This document shows, piece after piece, positions 1-7,254 of a stretch of DNA of 64,000 nt (within the stretch, counting starts at the first letter, position 1; each line of letters opens with the position of its first letter). The notes below the pieces were generated by a model, which saw nothing but the letters and a program-made list of their open reading frames with translations, was not told where the DNA came from and did not search any database. Made by a program: the position numbers and the translations under genes. Source of the stretch: Caldicellulosiruptor kronotskyensis 2002 (GTDB lineage Bacteria > Bacillota > Thermoanaerobacteria > Caldicellulosiruptorales > Caldicellulosiruptoraceae). The stretch lies in the NCBI RefSeq assembly GCF_000166775.1, contig NC_014720.1, forward strand, positions 331,001 through 395,000. The letters are read 5' to 3'.

Positions 1-228
1 CCAAGAATACCTGCTGGCAAAAGGTGTGTGCTTGTATATACTCAAGGCGGCGGCACAGATGGTCAAAAGGTTATGGAAGAGCTCTCTATGTTTTTTAAAG
101 ATGCACTGGGAATGGATATAAAGGCAATAATCGGGGCTAACAATCTTAATCCCATTGGTGCAGTGAATGAAAGAAAGGATGTACTTGAGAGGGCTTTTGA
201 GGTGGGAAAAGAGATTGTGAAAGGGTAA
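1..228 (+). CDS. Flavodoxin-family (NADPH-dependent FMN reductase-like) protein, C-terminal part
   Basis: The reading frame is open from the first base and ends at TAA 226-228, so the gene begins before the window. The 75 visible residues include a VLVYTQGGG strand-loop followed by an acidic helix and a second strand (IKAIIGANNLNPIG), and end in a helix. This resembles the C-terminal half of flavodoxin-fold FMN reductases and iron-sulfur flavoproteins, which transfer electrons with bound FMN. The FMN phosphate loop and any cysteine cluster would be upstream and cannot be checked. A strong hairpin terminator follows 52 bases later, so this is the last gene of its transcript. Confidence 0.6.
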   Translation, partial: PRIPAGKRCVLVYTQGGGTDGQKVMEELSMFFKDALGMDIKAIIGANNLNPIGAVNERKDVLERAFEVGKEIVKG

Positions 229-280
229 TAAAATTTAAAATTTGAAGATAGAAGTTAATAATTGCAGTAAATAATTACAG

Positions 281-339
281 TAGGGATAAGTGCAATTGCT
301 GAAAATTGAGAGCTCAAATTTGCACTTATCCCTAAATTT
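281..339 (+). terminator. Intrinsic terminator after the flavodoxin-like gene
   Basis: A perfect 15-bp inverted repeat (281-295 with 320-334, arm TAGGGATAAGTGCAA) is followed by AATTTTTTC. It separates the flavodoxin-like gene from the toxin-antitoxin operon. Confidence 0.85.
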
Positions 340-478
340 TTTCTTGTTGAAAATGGTTGATAAAAGAGTTATATTTATGATTAGAAAGAGGATTTTCCAA
401 AAAGAAAGTTAAACGAATTTAAATGAGATTGGAGTGGGAAGTCAAAGTCTTGAAAATGCAAAAAGATCAAGAATGTTG

Positions 479-507
479 TTGACAATATAACTTATAAGTT
501 ATATAAT
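479..507 (+). promoter_or_regulatory. TAC operon promoter with palindromic operator in the spacer
   Basis: A consensus sigma-A promoter is visible: TTGACA at 479-484, a 17-bp spacer, and TATAAT at 502-507. A perfect 20-bp palindrome at 485-504 (arm ATATAACTTA) fills the spacer and enters the -10 box. Toxin-antitoxin operons are commonly autorepressed by the antitoxin at such a site, so the HigA-like protein encoded downstream is the likely ligand (inference). Confidence 0.8.
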
Positions 508-523
508 TGAGGTGTTTAATTCA

Positions 524-967
524 ATGTTACATAAGCTTAATAAAATAGTTTATGTAGAGAATTACGAGAGCGATTATGTATATGCTCATCCTTCTTTAAT
601 TGATGATTTAGATGAAATTTTGAGTGAAAGTGGGAAAGAAACTGATTTTGGAAAACAATTTAGAAAGAAAATTATTTTTTTAGAGAACCTAAAGAAAAAT
701 TGTATTCAACAAAAAAGCTTTGAGAGATTAAGCAAGCACTGTTATTTATATTCATTAAGAGTGATGGGTGTTCATAATATTCGAATATTGTTTGCTTTTT
801 TTGCTTTGCAAGGAAAAGAAATAGTAATATTACTTAATGCTTTTCCTGAAAAAAGTAAGAGCACAAAAAATAATCCAAAAAGTTATTCATATGCGATTGA
901 AAAAGCAGAAGAGCGAATAGAAGAACTAAAATCTGTATATGAGGACTTACAACTAATTACAAGTTGA
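524..967 (+). CDS. higB: HigB/RelE-like toxin of a toxin-antitoxin-chaperone operon
   Basis: A 147-residue protein resembling the phage-Gp49/HigB branch of the RelE superfamily, whose members are ribosome-dependent mRNA endonucleases that stop growth when released. Visible features are a lysine-rich N-terminal half, the strand series YLYSLRVMGVHNIRILFAFFALQGKEIVIL and a helical C-terminus (YAIEKAEERIEEL) typical of HigB toxins. ATG 524 is preferred over GTG 512 because GAGGTG at 509-514 lies at proper spacing only for the ATG. The toxin precedes the antitoxin, the usual higBA order and the reverse of relBE. The XRE antitoxin and a SecB-like gene follow on the same strand. Confidence 0.75.
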   Translation: MLHKLNKIVYVENYESDYVYAHPSLIDDLDEILSESGKETDFGKQFRKKIIFLENLKKNCIQQKSFERLSKHCYLYSLRVMGVHNIRILFAFFALQGKEIVILLNAFPEKSKSTKNNPKSYSYAIEKAEERIEELKSVYEDLQLITS

Positions 968-1059
968 AAGATAGAGGTTATTGATTATAAATCACGTGCA
1001 AATGGATATAATATAATAAAAGTAGTTTGCCAAAAATAGTTTGCAGGGAGATGAGAAAA

Positions 1060-1434
1060 ATGTTAGATAATAAGAGATTAATTTCAGCCTACAAAATAGT
1101 TGAAAAATATACAAATGAAGAAGATAAAAAGTATTTTGAACTGGACGACATTTTAGTAGACATTGCTGTAAAGATTATCCAATATAGAATCAAAAATAAT
1201 CTTTCCCAAAAAGAATTAGCTCAAAAGCTTGGAATTAGTCAGGCTATGGTGTCAAAACTTGAAAGTGGGGATTATAATCCTACTGTAAAAATGTTATATG
1301 AAATTGCTAAAAAACTGGGGTTTGAACTTGAGATAGAGTTTAGAGAAAAGACTGAATATGAGGAAAATTGGGTGGAAAGTAGTGAAGAGTTATTGGATGA
1401 AGTTATAAACAATGAAGTAGGTGAGGCTGCTTGA
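1060..1434 (+). CDS. higA: HigA-like XRE antitoxin with C-terminal extension
   Basis: A 124-residue protein with a helix-turn-helix of the Cro/CI (XRE) type at about residues 49-72 (LSQKELAQKLGISQAMVSKLE). It should neutralise the preceding toxin and repress the operon at the palindrome at 485-504. After the DNA-binding domain comes an acidic tail of about 32 residues with one tryptophan (EYEENWVESSEE). In TAC systems such a tail is the chaperone-addiction segment that makes the antitoxin depend on its SecB-like partner; assigning that role here is inference. Start ATG 1060 is chosen because AGGGAG 1045-1050 sits 9 bases upstream; ATG 1051 directly abuts that site. Confidence 0.8.
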   Translation: MLDNKRLISAYKIVEKYTNEEDKKYFELDDILVDIAVKIIQYRIKNNLSQKELAQKLGISQAMVSKLESGDYNPTVKMLYEIAKKLGFELEIEFREKTEYEENWVESSEELLDEVINNEVGEAA

Positions 1435-1871
1435 TAGAAATAGGAAATTTAAAGGCAGATTTTCAACTTGTAAGTACGCGTGTTGTAAAATTTGAACTTG
1501 AGACAAAAAAAGAAGAAAGTGACGAGATTGAAGTGGAACTTAAGTGTGATTACGATATTGAGGAAATTGAGGAAAATAATGAGATATATATAGGGGCTGT
1601 TCAATTTAAAGCGGCATTTGAAGGAAAAAAGAAGAATAAAAAGTTATTTAAAATTCATATAGTGTATGAGGGGTGTTTTGCTGGGAAAAAAGAAAAACTT
1701 GGATTGGAAGATTTTAAGAACATGCTGGAATTAAACGGTATAATTACCTTGACTCATCTTACACGTTCATATATTATGTCATGCACAGCTTTAGCAGGGT
1801 TTAACCCGCCTCTGAGACTACCGTTGATAAATGTACATAAGCTTAGAGAGATGAAACATAAAACTATGTAA
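1431..1871 (+). CDS. SecB-like TAC chaperone
   Basis: A 146-residue protein with the layout of SecB: an N-terminal strand (ADFQLVSTRVVKFELE), an acidic strand region, a VYEGCF strand, then NGIITLTHLTRSYIMSCTALAGF and a proline-rich PPLRLPLINVHKL end. SecB tetramers bind unfolded proteins. Solitary SecB-like proteins beside higBA act in TAC systems, holding the antitoxin in an active, stable form. The TTG start at 1431 overlaps the antitoxin stop by 4 bases and has AGGTGAGG 1419-1426 upstream, indicating translational coupling. Gram-positive bacteria normally lack the export chaperone SecB, which supports a dedicated TAC role. The 3' end overlaps the convergent small gene by 8 bases. Confidence 0.8.
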   Translation: MIEIGNLKADFQLVSTRVVKFELETKKEESDEIEVELKCDYDIEEIEENNEIYIGAVQFKAAFEGKKKNKKLFKIHIVYEGCFAGKKEKLGLEDFKNMLELNGIITLTHLTRSYIMSCTALAGFNPPLRLPLINVHKLREMKHKTM

Positions 1872-2097
1872 ATTCTACAAACCACCTATTCTCATCATAA
1901 AAGAGATACAGCATTTTTGAGCGGACAAGGATTTTATATCTTATGCCTTGTCCGCCTGATTTTAAAGAGGCAGCATTTCTCTTTTCTATGATTTTGTCAA
2001 TCTCATATGTTTTTCCATCAAACCAGACAAACGAAATTGGGGTTATTTCTCCTTCCTTTGAAAAGTGAGCATAAACTTCTACAAATATTTTTCTCAT
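1864..2097 (-). CDS. Small protein, DUF6504-like, paired with DNA polymerase IV
   Basis: A 77-residue protein with alternating strands: an N-terminal basic strand, PISFVWFDGKTYEIDKII, and a C-terminal YLFYDENRWFVE segment. This pattern resembles the small DUF6504 proteins often encoded next to Y-family polymerases; that match is from memory of the family and the role is unknown. ATG 2097 is preferred because GTGAGG lies at good spacing, whereas GTG 2112 lacks such a site. It lies 45 bases downstream of the dinB stop on the same strand and is probably cotranscribed with it, hence possibly SOS-induced. Confidence 0.55.
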   Translation of the reverse strand: MRKIFVEVYAHFSKEGEITPISFVWFDGKTYEIDKIIEKRNAASLKSGGQGIRYKILVRSKMLYLFYDENRWFVEFT

Positions 2098-2142
2098 TTT
2101 AAAAACCCTCACTCTCTCATGTTTGTTTTGAAAAACAAAATT

Positions 2143-3378
2143 TTATTTGAAGAATGCGACAGGATGGATTTTGTTGTGCAGAGGAATCTCGCAAGGCAAG
2201 TTAGATTTAGTCAAAAGTATTGCTGGCAAAACTGCGCTCTGCCCAAACCTTTTTCGAATTTGGTCAACCGTCTTTTCAAGCTGTTCTAACTTGAACTTTT
2301 TCAAACTGTCAAACTCAAGTTGATAAAATGAGTTTGCACAGACAAGATCTAAAGCTCTTACGCCAAATGACCTTATGCTATTTTTAAAGCTCCAATTTTT
2401 TTTGAATATCTCAAAAGCTTTTTGAGCTATCTCTCTTGCCAAAAAAGTGGGTGTTTGGAGTTTTTCTTGCCTTGTGATTGCAAAAAGAGAGCTATCTCTT
2501 ATCCAAACTTGAATGGTAAAACATTTTAAATACTGTTGACGAAGCCTTTGCGCAACAGATTCAGAAAGCATTCTAATAACATATTCTGCATCTTCATAGC
2601 AAGTCAAATCTCTTGGCAGTGTTATGCTATTGCCAATTCCTTTGATGTTGTCTTCAAAAAGTGGGGGAGTAACAGGTGTTGTGTCAAGCCCGTTTGCGAA
2701 TATCCAGAGTACCTCACCCCATTTGCCGAGGATTCTTCTAAGATATTCAGGGGAGCTTTTAGCTATATCACCTATTGTGTAAATTGCTCTTGAACTGAGC
2801 TTCTTTTCTGTTGCGCTACCGACATACAAGAGGTCTTTTGCAGGCAGTGGCCAGACAATTTGTTTGAAATTTTCTTTTGTGATAACTGTCACAGCATCAG
2901 GCTTTTTGTAGTCACTCCCAAGCTTTGCAAATACCTTGTTAAAGGACACTCCAATTGAGACTGTAAGTCCTAATTCTCTTTTTATCCTTTCTTTGATTTC
3001 ATAAGCAATCTTTCTGCCACTTCCTAAGATTTGTGTGGACTCTGTTACATCAAGCCAGCACTCGTCAATTCCAAAAGGTTCTATTAAATCTGTATACTCA
3101 GAGTAAATTTGTTGAGCAAGCTTTGAAAATCGAATATAAAGGGGAAAATTAGGTTTTAATATAACAAGGTTTGGACATTTTTTCAGCGCCTGCCATATAA
3201 CATCTCCTGTTTGAATCCCAAATGCTTTTGCAATCTGGTTTTTTGCAAGAACTATCCCATGCCGAAGCTCACTCTCACCACAAACAGCAACAGGCTTGTT
3301 TCTCAGCTCAGGCTGATAAAGACATTCAACAGATGCATAGAAGTTGTTAAGGTCACAGTGCAAAATCACCCTGCCCAC
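2143..3378 (-). CDS. dinB: DNA polymerase IV (Y-family translesion polymerase)
   Basis: A 411-residue Y-family polymerase that copies damaged DNA. The palm motif HCDLNNFYASVE near the start supplies the first metal-binding aspartate and the aromatic steric gate. The second catalytic motif appears as GIDECWLDVT, with C-W replacing the more common A-Y/F. SIGVSFNKVFAKLGSDYKKP is the conserved palm segment. The little-finger domain follows, and the length is normal. No clear beta-clamp peptide is obvious at the C-terminus. The GTG start at 3378 has GGTGAGAAAA upstream. A LexA-like site at 3394-3406 just after the predicted -10 suggests SOS control. Confidence 0.93.
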   Translation of the reverse strand: MGRVILHCDLNNFYASVECLYQPELRNKPVAVCGESELRHGIVLAKNQIAKAFGIQTGDVIWQALKKCPNLVILKPNFPLYIRFSKLAQQIYSEYTDLIEPFGIDECWLDVTESTQILGSGRKIAYEIKERIKRELGLTVSIGVSFNKVFAKLGSDYKKPDAVTVITKENFKQIVWPLPAKDLLYVGSATEKKLSSRAIYTIGDIAKSSPEYLRRILGKWGEVLWIFANGLDTTPVTPPLFEDNIKGIGNSITLPRDLTCYEDAEYVIRMLSESVAQRLRQQYLKCFTIQVWIRDSSLFAITRQEKLQTPTFLAREIAQKAFEIFKKNWSFKNSIRSFGVRALDLVCANSFYQLEFDSLKKFKLEQLEKTVDQIRKRFGQSAVLPAILLTKSNLPCEIPLHNKIHPVAFFK

Positions 3379-3393
3379 TTTTTCTCACCTATA

Positions 3394-3417
3394 GAACATA
3401 AGTTTGTATATATTATA
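3394..3417 (-). promoter_or_regulatory. dinB promoter with LexA/DinR-like box
   Basis: On the minus strand TATAAT lies at 3417-3412, with TTTACC 17 bp upstream as a weak -35. GAACATAAGTTTG at 3394-3406 matches the Gram-positive LexA box (GAAC, four bases, GTTY) at every constrained position. It lies at about the transcription start, where repressor binding would block dinB. Confidence 0.65.
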
Positions 3418-3507
3418 TCACCGAAAATATGTTTGGTAAATAGAAATATTAGGCAAAAATCTGTGCCGCTAAAATTAAATAAAAAGAAAAAAGCTAAAAT
3501 AATTATA

Positions 3508-3537
3508 TTGAAATTGGAAATATATAATTGATATAAT
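3508..3537 (+). promoter_or_regulatory. Promoter of the interrupted membrane-protein gene
   Basis: TTGAAA 3508-3513 and TATAAT 3532-3537 with an 18-bp spacer precede the GTG start at 3583 of the split gene. Confidence 0.5.
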
Positions 3538-3582
3538 TGAAATGCAAAAGAAAATATTTAGCAGAAAGAGGAAGAACTGATT

Positions 3583-3747
3583 GTGAAGAAAAAGATATGG
3601 TTATTTTTCTTAATAATATTACTTATTGTGACAATAACAATTATTTTTGGGACAAACCTATATAAAGAGTATCATTCGACTCCAGAAAAAGCTATAAAAT
3701 TTTACAGAGAATCAGCCAGAAAGCACATCCCCTTCAGGGGATTGTGA
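3583..3747 (+). pseudogene. 5' fragment of a membrane-anchored protein gene split by an IS608-like element
   Basis: GTG 3583 (AGAGGAAG upstream) opens a frame with a lysine-rich start, one hydrophobic segment (about residues 5-25) and the extracytoplasmic stretch YKEYHSTPEKAIKFY. The genuine gene sequence ends at TAC 3703-3705, the insertion target. The remaining codons up to TGA 3745-3747 come from the left end of the element. The other half resumes in the same frame at 5191. Removing 3706-5190 (1485 bp, a multiple of three) gives a protein of about 123 residues with an N-terminal anchor. Its function is not recognised. Confidence 0.75.
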
Positions 3748-3846
3748 TGAATGGGTGTCTTTTTCTTCTCTTGAACTATCTTGAGAGTACGGGGTATAAT
3801 AGAAGTAGCAAAAAGTTTTTCGGTGCTATCAGGAGAGTTGAAAAGA

Positions 3847-5127
3847 ATGACAAAGGTAGAAAAAATTAAGCAAACACGGCAGCAAACTAAAGAAAGAAGA
3901 AAAAATCAGATACCTGTGATGTATCAACTAAAAATTAATCTCAACTCTGCCTCAGAAGAAACAAAAGAAAAACTTTTTAAATTGTTTTTAGAAGCGAAAT
4001 GGCTGTACAACTACATTGTTGCTGACATTGAAAACAGACTTGACAGTAATGCAGAAAAGTTAAAAGAAGTTGAAATAAAGGTCGGGGAAAATTTCGAAAA
4101 AAGAAAAATTGAAAATCTCAGTTCACAGATGAAGCAGGCACTAAGAGAAAGAATAAAGCAGAATTTGTACTCTCTTCATGTACAAAAAGAAAACGGATAT
4201 AGAACAGGTAAACTGCAATTCAAGCATTGTGTTAATTCAATACCCCTTAAGCAATACGGGAACACTTTCAAGTTTGGTAACCAGCAAAAGACCATAGTTA
4301 AGATACAGGGTATTAAAAAACCTTTGAGGGTACTGGGTGGGCATCAAATTCCCGAAGATAGCGAAATAGCAAAAGCAGAACTGGTAAGAAGACCAAGTGG
4401 CATTTATCTTTTTGTAACCTGCTACATAGACAGGGATAAACACACAAAAGTTTGGGAACAAAGAAAGAACAAGAAAGGTGTAGTAAAACCGAGGGTATGG
4501 CAGATATTCGATGTTGCTGCTGGAATTGATTTTAAGCCTACTGGACTGGTACTATCAAACAGGCTCAAACTTGAATGGCGGATAAAGGAGACAAAACGCT
4601 TGAAGGAGTTGCAGAAACAACTTGCACGCCAGCAGAAAGGTTCTAAAAGATGGTACAAAACAAAGGAAAAGATTGCAAGAGAGTATGAAAAGTTAACGAA
4701 CATCAAGTATGACATAATTAATAAAACCTGTTCATTTTTGTACAGATACAGGAAAATATGTTTTCAGGAAGACAATATCAAGAGCTGGAAGGATGGATAT
4801 TTTTCAAAATCAGTACACTACAGCGCAGTAGGGACAATTAAGAGAAGACTGAGCGACAGTCTTCGGGTTTCTACTGCGGTGGTCAAAAGCAACGTACCAA
4901 CCACAAAAACATGTAGCAGTTGTGGCAGTCAACAGAAAATTTCGCTATCTGACAGAATTTTCAGGTGTGCAGTGTGTGGTCTGGAAATTGATAGGGATTT
5001 AAACGCAACGATAAACATGTTGAAGGAAGTAGGGCTGGACCGGTCCGAACTTAAGCCCGTGGAGTGGGAGACCGCTGCCAGGATATTCAGGGGCAATCCC
5101 TATATCCTGGTAAGTCATACCACGTAG
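3847..5127 (+). CDS. tnpB: TnpB, RNA-guided nuclease of an IS608-like element
   Basis: A 426-residue TnpB, the compact ancestor of Cas12 enzymes, which cuts DNA matching the flank of its own element. The RuvC active site looks complete: AAGIDFKPTGL for the first aspartate, ICFQEDNIKSW for the glutamate, and DRDLNATINML for the last aspartate. A zinc ribbon of two cysteine pairs (TCSSCG and FRCAVCG) precedes the third motif. ATG 3847 is chosen because GGAGAG lies 9 bases upstream; the frame stays open to 3781. The 3' end of the gene and the right end of the element probably encode the guide RNA. Confidence 0.9.
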   Translation: MTKVEKIKQTRQQTKERRKNQIPVMYQLKINLNSASEETKEKLFKLFLEAKWLYNYIVADIENRLDSNAEKLKEVEIKVGENFEKRKIENLSSQMKQALRERIKQNLYSLHVQKENGYRTGKLQFKHCVNSIPLKQYGNTFKFGNQQKTIVKIQGIKKPLRVLGGHQIPEDSEIAKAELVRRPSGIYLFVTCYIDRDKHTKVWEQRKNKKGVVKPRVWQIFDVAAGIDFKPTGLVLSNRLKLEWRIKETKRLKELQKQLARQQKGSKRWYKTKEKIAREYEKLTNIKYDIINKTCSFLYRYRKICFQEDNIKSWKDGYFSKSVHYSAVGTIKRRLSDSLRVSTAVVKSNVPTTKTCSSCGSQQKISLSDRIFRCAVCGLEIDRDLNATINMLKEVGLDRSELKPVEWETAARIFRGNPYILVSHTT

Positions 5128-5190
5128 AAGCGGGAAGACCAACCCCTGAAGAGGAATCCTATCCCCTTCAGGGGATTGGGAGGAGGTCAA
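5050..5190 (+). ncRNA. Probable omega RNA (TnpB guide RNA) scaffold at the element right end
   Basis: The region overlapping the tnpB 3' end has a hairpin with arms CCAGGATAT 5078-5086 and ATATCCTGG 5102-5110. A second stem can form between CCCCTGAA 5143-5150 and TTCAGGGG 5167-5174, competing with the terminal hairpin 5161-5176. TnpB guide RNAs are transcribed across this part of such elements, with the guide read from the flank just beyond the right end (here from 5191). The 5' boundary is a guess. Confidence 0.55.
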
Positions 5191-5439
5191 GTGTTTATGA
5201 GGAATGGTCCTTGGGCAGCAAGTAAAGTGACTATCATAAAAGGTAACTCATATAATCAAGCATCCGATTTTCAGCAATGCATAGTTAAAGGGTATAGGGA
5301 TAGAAAGACAGGAATGGAAGTGATGTTTTTTTATTTAAGTAAAGATGAAAATGGTTTGTGGAAGGTAATTTCAGTTGGAACAGGGCCGTTAATAAAATCG
5401 ATGGTAAGGACAAATAATATAAGGCTAAATCCGAAATAA
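5191..5439 (+). pseudogene. 3' fragment of the split membrane-anchored protein gene
   Basis: This fragment continues the frame broken at 3705: VFMRNGPWAASKV, then a beta-rich segment including MEVMFFYLSKDENGLWKVISVGTGP, ending at TAA 5437-5439. It resembles small secreted proteins with a DUF4829/lumazine-like fold in layout only; no family is assigned. It has no ribosome site of its own and its upstream codons are element sequence, so it is unlikely to be made as a separate protein. Confidence 0.7.
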
Positions 5440-5583
5440 TTCCTAAGGTAGAGTGTATATTACAAAAATTTCTTGCAACAAACAAAAACTTAAAATATAA
5501 TATTTACAGCAAATTTAAAATTGGTCAAAGTATAGAATTTTATTTTGTGCGTATATCAAAAAATTTTGAGGAGGTCACAACAG

Positions 5584-5612
5584 TTGAAAATAACAATACA
5601 AAAAGGTATAAT
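5584..5612 (+). promoter_or_regulatory. Promoter separated from the Yip1-HlyD-FtsX operon by a TnpB element
   Basis: TTGAAA 5584-5589, a 17-bp spacer and TATAAT 5607-5612 form a good promoter. Two bases later the sequence enters the TnpB element. If that element is removed between the TTGACCA repeats (5614-5620 and 7389-7395), this promoter would lie directly before the AGGAG site and ATG 7409 of the Yip1-family gene. Confidence 0.65.
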
Positions 5613-5790
5613 TTTGACCAAATGATGTTGAATGTTGCTAAGTATTCAAAAAATTAAAGAGATACATGCTATCTGTCGAAGAACACTAATAAACTGGGAG
5701 AAGGAAGAGTTAATAATACCTCTCAGGGTACCTTTTGCTATACATCTTTTGCAGCAAGAATTTACGGACAAAGAGGGGCAAAAAAGCATC

Positions 5791-7254
5791 ATGGTAACAG
5801 TTCAAGCCAAGCTAATTTTTGAAAGCAGGGAAGATAAGCAAAAAGTCCTGGACCTTATGAGAAGATGGTCCTCTTGTATGAGATATGCATACAAGAGGTT
5901 ACTTGAAGGTCACAAAAGGAATGAACTCAAAAGGCAGCTGCAAGGAATTTTTAATCTTAATTCCCGATACATTGATGATGCAATAATGAAAGCAAAAAGC
6001 ATTTTGACCTCATGCAAAGAAAGAGGAGAAAATCCTGAAAAGGTCATTTTTGGTGGTAGGCAACTTTTTGAAAAACTAAAGAGGCGGCACATAAACGGCA
6101 AAGCAAATAGGAAACTTCAACTTAAGTGGCAGGAGAAAAGGAAGGGGAGTCTGTACTCAAGAGGAGACAGGAGCAAGAAGGGAAATCTCAATACAAGAAT
6201 TGAGATAGACGGAAACTTCACAAAACTCAGGATTAATGTAGGGGAAAGAGAGTACGTATATGCGACGATACAAGCTGGATGGAAGATGAAAGGTAAGACA
6301 TACATGGATAGGAACCTACTGCTACAAGCGATAAGCAGCTCAAGTGGACCTTATTCTGTAGAACTGAAACTCAAAAACGGTGTAGTATATGCCTACTTCA
6401 CCGTTGAAGAAGTTTTCCCCAAGCCTGCGATAACAAAAGCAAATGGAGTTATAGGGATAGACACTAACGCATATCCAAAGAATGTTGCATGGGCAGAAAC
6501 AGATGAGTACGGACAGTTTCTGGGATATGGCAGAATACCACTTGAGAAGCTTGAGAGTGGAAGCTCAAGCAAGAGAGAGTATTACAGGTGGCAGTATGCA
6601 CACATGATAGTACAAATGGCGAAAGAGAAGAAAAAAGCGATAGTAATTGAGAACCTTAGCATACAGGACAGGGGCAGAAGAGGAGATTTTTCAGGTAGAA
6701 AATCAAGACGGATAAGGCACTATTTTGGGTACAGGTCACTTTTGGAAAAGGTAAAACTTCTGGCAAAACGGGAAGGAGTAGAGGTTATAGAAGTAGACCC
6801 TGCGTATACTTCGGTAATAGGTATGTTGAAGTATGCACCGCAGCTTATGGTGAGCAAGGATATTGCGGCAGCGTATGTAATAGCGCGAAGAGGACTTGGC
6901 TTGAGAGAAAGGATACCGCACAATTATATGCTGCTTCTTAGTAGTCTTGATACAAACAGCCTGGAAGAACTAAAAGAATATGTAAAGAAGGTGGTTAAGA
7001 ACCCGAACGTTAGGAGAAAACAACTCAAAGAGATAGATAGGGTGATAGTGATTTTACAAAGCTCTGGGAGTGAGCCAGGGAGGCTATCCGTGCCTCTGGA
7101 TGGAACAAGCGCGGGTAGTCGTGGCAAAAAACACAATCCCTGGCGAGTTCTTAGGGTAGCGGTGGTAACGCCACTCTCCCCTGACAGAGTCCTGCGTGAT
7201 ATGTCTGTCTTGAAATCGCTTTTGATTTCAGGGCAAGTGGGGAGACCCACTTAA
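5791..7254 (+). CDS. TnpB-related protein without a zinc ribbon
   Basis: A 487-residue TnpB/OrfB-family protein. The three RuvC motifs are visible: GVIGIDTNAYP, KAIVIENLSI and VSKDIAAAYVIARRG, so nuclease chemistry is plausible. The CxxC pairs found before the third motif in standard TnpB are absent; the segment reads VIEVDPAYTSVIGMLKY instead. The start is placed at ATG 5791 (GAGGGG 5773-5778), where the family's usual N-terminus TVQAKLIFESREDKQKVLDL begins. Upstream codons from 5632 in the same frame encode a MerR-like helix (RRTLINWEKEELIIPLR) that is probably a remnant of a lost transposase gene. The last ~75 codons overlap the structured right end and may be RNA rather than functional protein. 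Confidence 0.8.
   Translation: MVTVQAKLIFESREDKQKVLDLMRRWSSCMRYAYKRLLEGHKRNELKRQLQGIFNLNSRYIDDAIMKAKSILTSCKERGENPEKVIFGGRQLFEKLKRRHINGKANRKLQLKWQEKRKGSLYSRGDRSKKGNLNTRIEIDGNFTKLRINVGEREYVYATIQAGWKMKGKTYMDRNLLLQAISSSSGPYSVELKLKNGVVYAYFTVEEVFPKPAITKANGVIGIDTNAYPKNVAWAETDEYGQFLGYGRIPLEKLESGSSSKREYYRWQYAHMIVQMAKEKKKAIVIENLSIQDRGRRGDFSGRKSRRIRHYFGYRSLLEKVKLLAKREGVEVIEVDPAYTSVIGMLKYAPQLMVSKDIAAAYVIARRGLGLRERIPHNYMLLLSSLDTNSLEELKEYVKKVVKNPNVRRKQLKEIDRVIVILQSSGSEPGRLSVPLDGTSAGSRGKKHNPWRVLRVAVVTPLSPDRVLRDMSVLKSLLISGQVGRPT

Larger units (their letters stand above)
3706..5190 (+). mobile_element. IS608-like (IS200/IS605 family) element carrying only tnpB
   Basis: Both ends have the parts known for IS608. 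The left side has target TTAC (3702-3705), guide AAAG (3720-3723), 3 bases, then hairpin ATCCCCTTCAGGGGAT (3727-3742). The right side has guide GAAT (5154-5157), 3 bases, an identical hairpin (5161-5176) and cleavage tetranucleotide TCAA (5187-5190). In IS608 these guides pair with TTAC and TCAA to direct single-strand cutting by TnpA. No tnpA is present, so mobility would need TnpA in trans. There is no target duplication, as expected. Joining the flanks restores an open frame. Confidence 0.85.

Noticed and set aside
3727..5176. Direct repeats ATCCCCTTCAGGGGATTG read as a CRISPR-like or target-site duplication
   Set aside because: There are only two copies, 1.4 kb apart, and each is a hairpin placed three bases from IS608 guide tetranucleotides. 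They are element ends, not a CRISPR repeat or a duplication.
5176..5439. Independent small gene starting at TTG 5176
   Set aside because: The start lies in the element's terminal hairpin, and the frame joins exactly to the 5' fragment at 3705 when the element is removed.
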